Assembly: GCA_010094045.1 (NCBI GenBank)
Contig: ML986662.1
Location: 164,881 to 215,917, forward strand
Reading direction: 5' to 3'
DNA: 51,037 nt
Origin: Lojkania enalia
Lineage: Eukaryota; Ascomycota; Dothideomycetes; Pleosporales
Shown here one piece after another: positions 46,271 to 51,037 of this stretch. The notes below the pieces were generated by a model. It saw only the letters and a program-made list of their open reading frames with translations. It did not search any database and was not told the origin of the DNA. Each line of letters opens with the position of its first letter. Position 1 is the first letter of the stretch. A program made the translations under genes and the position numbers.

Positions 46271-48741
46271 ATTAAGTAGTAGTTATTAATACTAGTATTA
46301 GTTAAGGTTATAGGTATATTAGTATAATTAGTTATTATTATATAGTAGTATTATATTAGGGATTAGGTCGGTCGTATATATATTAGCGTAACTAGTAGTT
46401 AATAGTAGTACTATACTAGAGATTAGGTTAGGTCGATTCGTATAGTAGTACTATATTAGATTAGATTCTAACGCCTAATTAAGGATCTAGATATAATATT
46501 ATATTCGGGTCTTATTTATTTAAGTTTCTAGCGTAGTAATCTTCTATAGTAGTTATCTTAGTAAAGTTACTAGCTAGGTACTATTCTAGGTTATAATAGC
46601 TAGTCTACTTAACTATATATTTATACTAGCATCTCTATCGGTTATAGTAGAGGTTTTCTATTTACTTAATAAGATATTCTAGTTCTCTATTAATCTTAAT
46701 AGGTTTAGGGTTGTATACTTATTAACTAGATAAGTAGTCGGATAACTTAGATACTAGCTATAATAGCAATATATAGAATATAGGATATATTTTAGCCGAT
46801 TCGGGTAGCTTTAATTTATAAGCGTATAAGGACACCTTTATAATAACCTTATAGAGGCCTATATTCTTCTAGTTAAACTTTTTCAACAGTCTTTATATAC
46901 GTATATTTCTAGCGTCTAGCTAGACTAGATTACTAACCTAATAGCTAGAGGCTAGTATACGCTTATAGTTAGTATACTCTTATTAAAACGCTTATATTTA
47001 GGTAAGTTCTTCTCTAATATACTCTATAATATTCTTTATCTTATTAACTAGTCTATTAGCTTTCTAGGCTATTAGAGACTATTTTAGTAGTTAATAGATC
47101 CCTATAGGCGGCTTAAAACTTATTTAAGGGTACTAGCTAAAATAGGCTAGAAACAGGAAAACTTTTATTAATTTAGATACTGTATTATTTACTTTAAACT
47201 ACGCTATTAGTAGCTATTTAATCTAGTTATTTTATTCGTAGCTAGTATAAGCTTAAAGAACTTATTCTATTACTATATTAGTATTCTCTATCTAGCTATT
47301 AGTTTTTAGGTAAAAGCTAGTTAATATACGCGTGTTAATTTATAGCTATCTATAAAGCTCTTAGTAGAAGGTAGAAATAAACTATATTCTATAGTTAAAC
47401 GTAATAGTATATAATAGTTTATAGTAAACTTATATATAGTAATAGAATAGTTAGATAATATTAGGAGCTTTAATTCTTGCGTATAATATTAGGTGTCTAT
47501 ACTTACTAAGCCTATTAACTACTACTATAATATTCGTACAACCTTCTAATTCTAGTAGATTAGTTATAAAGTTATAGAAATGTTTTAAAACCTTTATTTA
47601 GGTATAGGTAATAGTTTTAGGAATCTATAGTACTTCTTTTTAAAAGTTTTACTTCTTTAGTATATATAATAATAGCCTATATATTATCGTACCGAGTTAA
47701 ATATCTTTAACTAATAGTACTCGTATTAGAGTAGTTCTAAAGTCTTTCCTTAACTAGGGTATCTACTAGATAATAAGTTATAGATAGCTTATAACAGCTT
47801 AAACTTTAGCTTATTATAGTCTAGTACTATAAATTAATCTTAGTAGTATAGTTGGATATTATACTCTTTATAGTTAGCTAGAGTTAGAAACTTAAATTAA
47901 TAGGTTCCTTCTCTTAGTAGCTTTAGGGTATTTTAGATTAGATTATCGTTCGGGTATTTTTCGTCGATAATCTCTATAATTAATTAGCCTACTTCTATCT
48001 ATTAGAATAGTTTAGGACGAAGTAATATCTATTAACAACCTTTATAGGCCTCTTTTTATATAGACTTATCTTATAACCTCTAAGTTAAGGTATTAGGCTT
48101 TTTTCTAAGTTTTCTAGGTTAGTATATAATACTAAAGTTAAACCTTAATAGATATTCTAACTAATAGACCTATTAGTAGCTTAACTACTTTATTATTATA
48201 AAGTACTATAGGTTCTTATAATCGCTTAATACCTCTATAAGAAATACTATACCTTTTAATTCGGGCCTCTATTACTTAAAATATTAGATAATCGTAAGTA
48301 GCTTCTTATTATATATTTTATAGTTATCTTTAGTAGAATTTATATACTTAGAAAAGTAGGTAATAAGTCTTAGTTTACTATTAGTACTTCTCTAGAATAG
48401 CACGCTAACTATTATAAAATCGGATATATTAGCTTCTACTACTATTAGAAGCTTAAGGTTAAAGTATTAGAAAATTAGTATAGAGATAAAGGTATCCTTT
48501 AAATAGTTAAAGAAATATTAACAGCTATTATTCTAGTTAAATCGAGTATTCTTCTTAGTTAAGACTACTAAGGGGGAGACTTTCTATAAAAAGTTGCTAA
48601 TAAATTATTAGTAGAAGTTTATAAAGCCTATAAAGGCTTAAATATCTTTTATATTCTTAAAGTATTTCTAGTTAATAATTATTTCTACCTTTTTTAAATC
48701 TATATAGATCTCTTCTATAGTAATTATATATCTTAAGTAGG
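46271..48741 (-). mobile_element. Ty3/gypsy pol remnant (integrase to RNase H), minus strand
   Basis: The block 48195-48740 matches 19540-20080, the RNase H/RT part of the same family, also on the minus strand. Downstream (48195 to about 46480) lies the integrase and C-terminal portion by position and by scattered similarity. The element is cut on the right at 48742 by the LTR repeat. No frame survives. Confidence 0.65.
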
Positions 48742-51037
48742 TTATATAACAGTATAGGTAAGATAATAGGTCCGAATACGGTATAAATCCACTCAGAGGC
48801 ATATAGAAATACGTAGGGGATTAGAGACCTAGGAATTCTATTAAGACCTATAGGCCTTATACGAAAGAATATAGAAGAACTACTAAGCTACTTATAAGAG
48901 AGTATACAACTATATACGGAAGGGAAAAGGGGTAGAACTAGGGGTAAGATAAGATAAGCGAAAAGCTTTAGGATAAGGTTATATATAAAGCTTTTCGTAG
49001 AACGATTTCTTTGCATTATTATACTACCCCCCTTCTCGTAGGCTAATAGTCCCTATCTATACTAGTTTAGGAGGGAATCGGGGCTATTACGGATGGGTTC
49101 TAGTATAAAGAAATTTCTTTAAGGAGGTATTTACTAGTAAGAGCTAATACGCGCGGTTACCTATAGAGATACGTTTATTAATATAATATTAAGTAAGGTT
49201 TTCGCAATAAATATAATTAACCTATATATCGGCTAGTAACTACTATTATAATAGTTTATTAATATTGCAATTTCGTTATATATAGTAACGAGCGTTTACC
49301 AGCTTTAGTATATTATTAGGTCGCTGTTAACTAAGCTTTCTTAACTAAATAATAACTTCTACTCTATATATATTATTGCACGTCCCTAGAACTATTAATT
49401 ATTAAAGTATTACTAACGCCTTATAGAAAAATTAATTAATATACTACTCCGCCCGCCTTCTAGAGCCTCTTTAGAAGCCTTTTAGGTTATCTACTTTTAG
49501 GCTATATATACGTTTACCTATAGGCGGCGTATAATATTTTCCTTTTAGTCTCTAAGATTAAAAAAATGCGAGTATTATACCTTATAAAATAAAAAGTGTA
49601 ACCCCGTACAAATCACATCTAATACTAGTAGGGTACTTACTACTAACGCACTTATAGATCCCCTCCTACTATAAGGAGGAGTTTCTAGTCCTCCGGGGCT
49701 ATTTTAAACTATAGGTAGTAGCCTAATACGTAGGGGATAAGGAGGATAAAAAGGTAGCCTTTAAGGCTATTTTAGAGTCCGCTTATAGCCTAGCGCTTAT
49801 AGCCCAGGTTGTAAAGAGTTAGGAAAATAGCCTTTCTACAGCTAGTATCTAGGTAGCTTTATTCTACTAGAGTACTAAATTACTCTATCGGGTTTTAACC
49901 CTAGAAGCTCTAGTATCTAGGGTTTAGGCTGACATTACAGTACTCTTAGGCAGCTAAGGATAAGATAGAAAAGGTTTGGGGGAAGTCTAGAGGGAAAGAA
50001 AAGAAAGGAGGGTAGAAGAGGAGAGGACTAGAGAGGTATCTAATAGCTTACTATTAGATCTTCCGGATTTTATAGAGGAGTAATTTCGGGCCTGTACTTT
50101 AGTTTTTAAATCTACTACTCAACTCTTATATATTATCGTCTACTAGATAATCTATATTCTCTATACTATCCTTATATACCTTAATCTATTTAGTTAGGGC
50201 TCTTAGGGGTCCTAGTTAATTCGGATACTTATTATAAAAAGCTCTCAGCTTATAAAGCGAACCTATAAAATTTAAGGCTTTATACTAGACTAGGTTAGAA
50301 TTATATCCTACCTATTTTATACAGTATTTAAGGGTCTTGTAATACAGCTTACTAACTAGTATTTCCTCAACCTTCTACTCATCTACCCCCTTAATAGCGA
50401 TAGCAGGTGGTTTTAGAGCTTCTTACCCTAGTAGAGGGTCCTAGGGGTTCTTATACAGTAGGTTTAGTACGAAGATATTATATATTCTCGACCCTAAGGG
50501 TAGCTATAGATAGTATAAGTTTCTAACCTATTCTAGTACTTTAAAAGGGCCCTCCTATTAATCAGATAGCTTTCAGCTCAGTCTCTAAACCATAAAATTC
50601 TTAGTATTTAGGTAGACTATATTACTAATCTACCAATTAATCAGTTACTAGTAATAGTTAATAATAGATTATATACGATCCTAAACCTTCTTAATATTAG
50701 CCTTTACGGTTTCCTAAGCTGTATATATACGAGTTACTAGAGCTAAAGCATTCTTATAATTTAATTTATCTGTTATAGTAATAGGATTAATAGAATATTT
50801 CTAATCCCAACTCTAATAGGGTTTAAATCTATATAAGATCTAATACAGGGATATTCTAATAGTTATATAGGGTAGAGTTGCTTATACTCAGTTAATTATA
50901 GGTAATAGAGAACTCTAGTTGTTCTAATAGAAGGATATAAAAGAGCGCAGTCTCTAATTAATATACTTATTTATAATCTCTATCTATCTATTAGTCTCTT
51001 TATAATAAGTAGTAGATAGTTTAATCTTTACGCCTAA
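48742..51037 (+). mobile_element. LTR and gag-like region of LTR retroelement, runs off the window
   Basis: LTR-like part about 48742-49600; interior from about 49610. Inverted counterpart of 36015-31815. The TA at 49599-49600 is the unoccupied version of the site that holds the TIR element in the other copy. The interior to the window edge is in gag position; it is RIP-mutated, with long partial matches to 31840-33100 but no translatable domain I can name. Confidence 0.65.

Noticed and set aside
1..51037. tRNA or rRNA genes
   Set aside because: No cloverleaf or rRNA core sequence was recognised, though RIP-mutated copies could escape inspection by eye.

Overview
The window looks like a dispensable, repeat-rich compartment of a filamentous ascomycete (Pezizomycotina) genome. 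Introns are short (about 46-79 bp) with fungal branch and acceptor signals. The genes belong to typical fungal families. Most of the DNA is AT-rich and saturated with C-to-T (and G-to-A) changes in CpA/TpG context, the hallmark of repeat-induced point mutation (RIP). The species cannot be named from the sequence.

Layout. 1-22.23 kb is a mosaic of RIP-destroyed transposons: Ty3/gypsy remnants, a complete gypsy element (12514-18017) nested in another LTR, and several Fot1/pogo-like TA-inserting DNA transposons. 22.24-28.4 kb is a GC-balanced gene island with an intact 2-oxoglutarate/Fe(II) dioxygenase (-), an intact hot-dog thioesterase-like gene (+) with a GC-AG intron, a sterol-methyltransferase-like gene (-) with two stops and a frameshift, and the 3' part of a cytochrome P450 (-) cut off by a Copia-type element. 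28.4-38.0 kb is transposons again, including a 1.2-kb non-autonomous LTR element and an N gap flanked by an 890-bp near-identical duplication that is probably an assembly artefact. 38.1-42.08 kb is a second island with two decayed genes: an adiponectin-receptor/hemolysin-III (PAQR) gene (-) and a fungal multi-pass membrane protein gene (+). 42.08-51.04 kb is nested transposons, including a second copy of the Fot1-like element and of the LTR element seen at 32-36 kb.

How the genes fit together. The four left-island genes (oxygenase, thioesterase-like, methyltransferase, P450) are the kind of tailoring set seen in fungal secondary-metabolite clusters. Two of the four are broken and no backbone synthase is present, so I read this as a relic cluster fragment; no product can be inferred. 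In the right island the in-frame stops are all TAG or TAA at sites where CAG, CAA or TGG is expected, with reading frames otherwise kept. That fits RIP spreading from adjoining repeats or RIP of a formerly duplicated segment.
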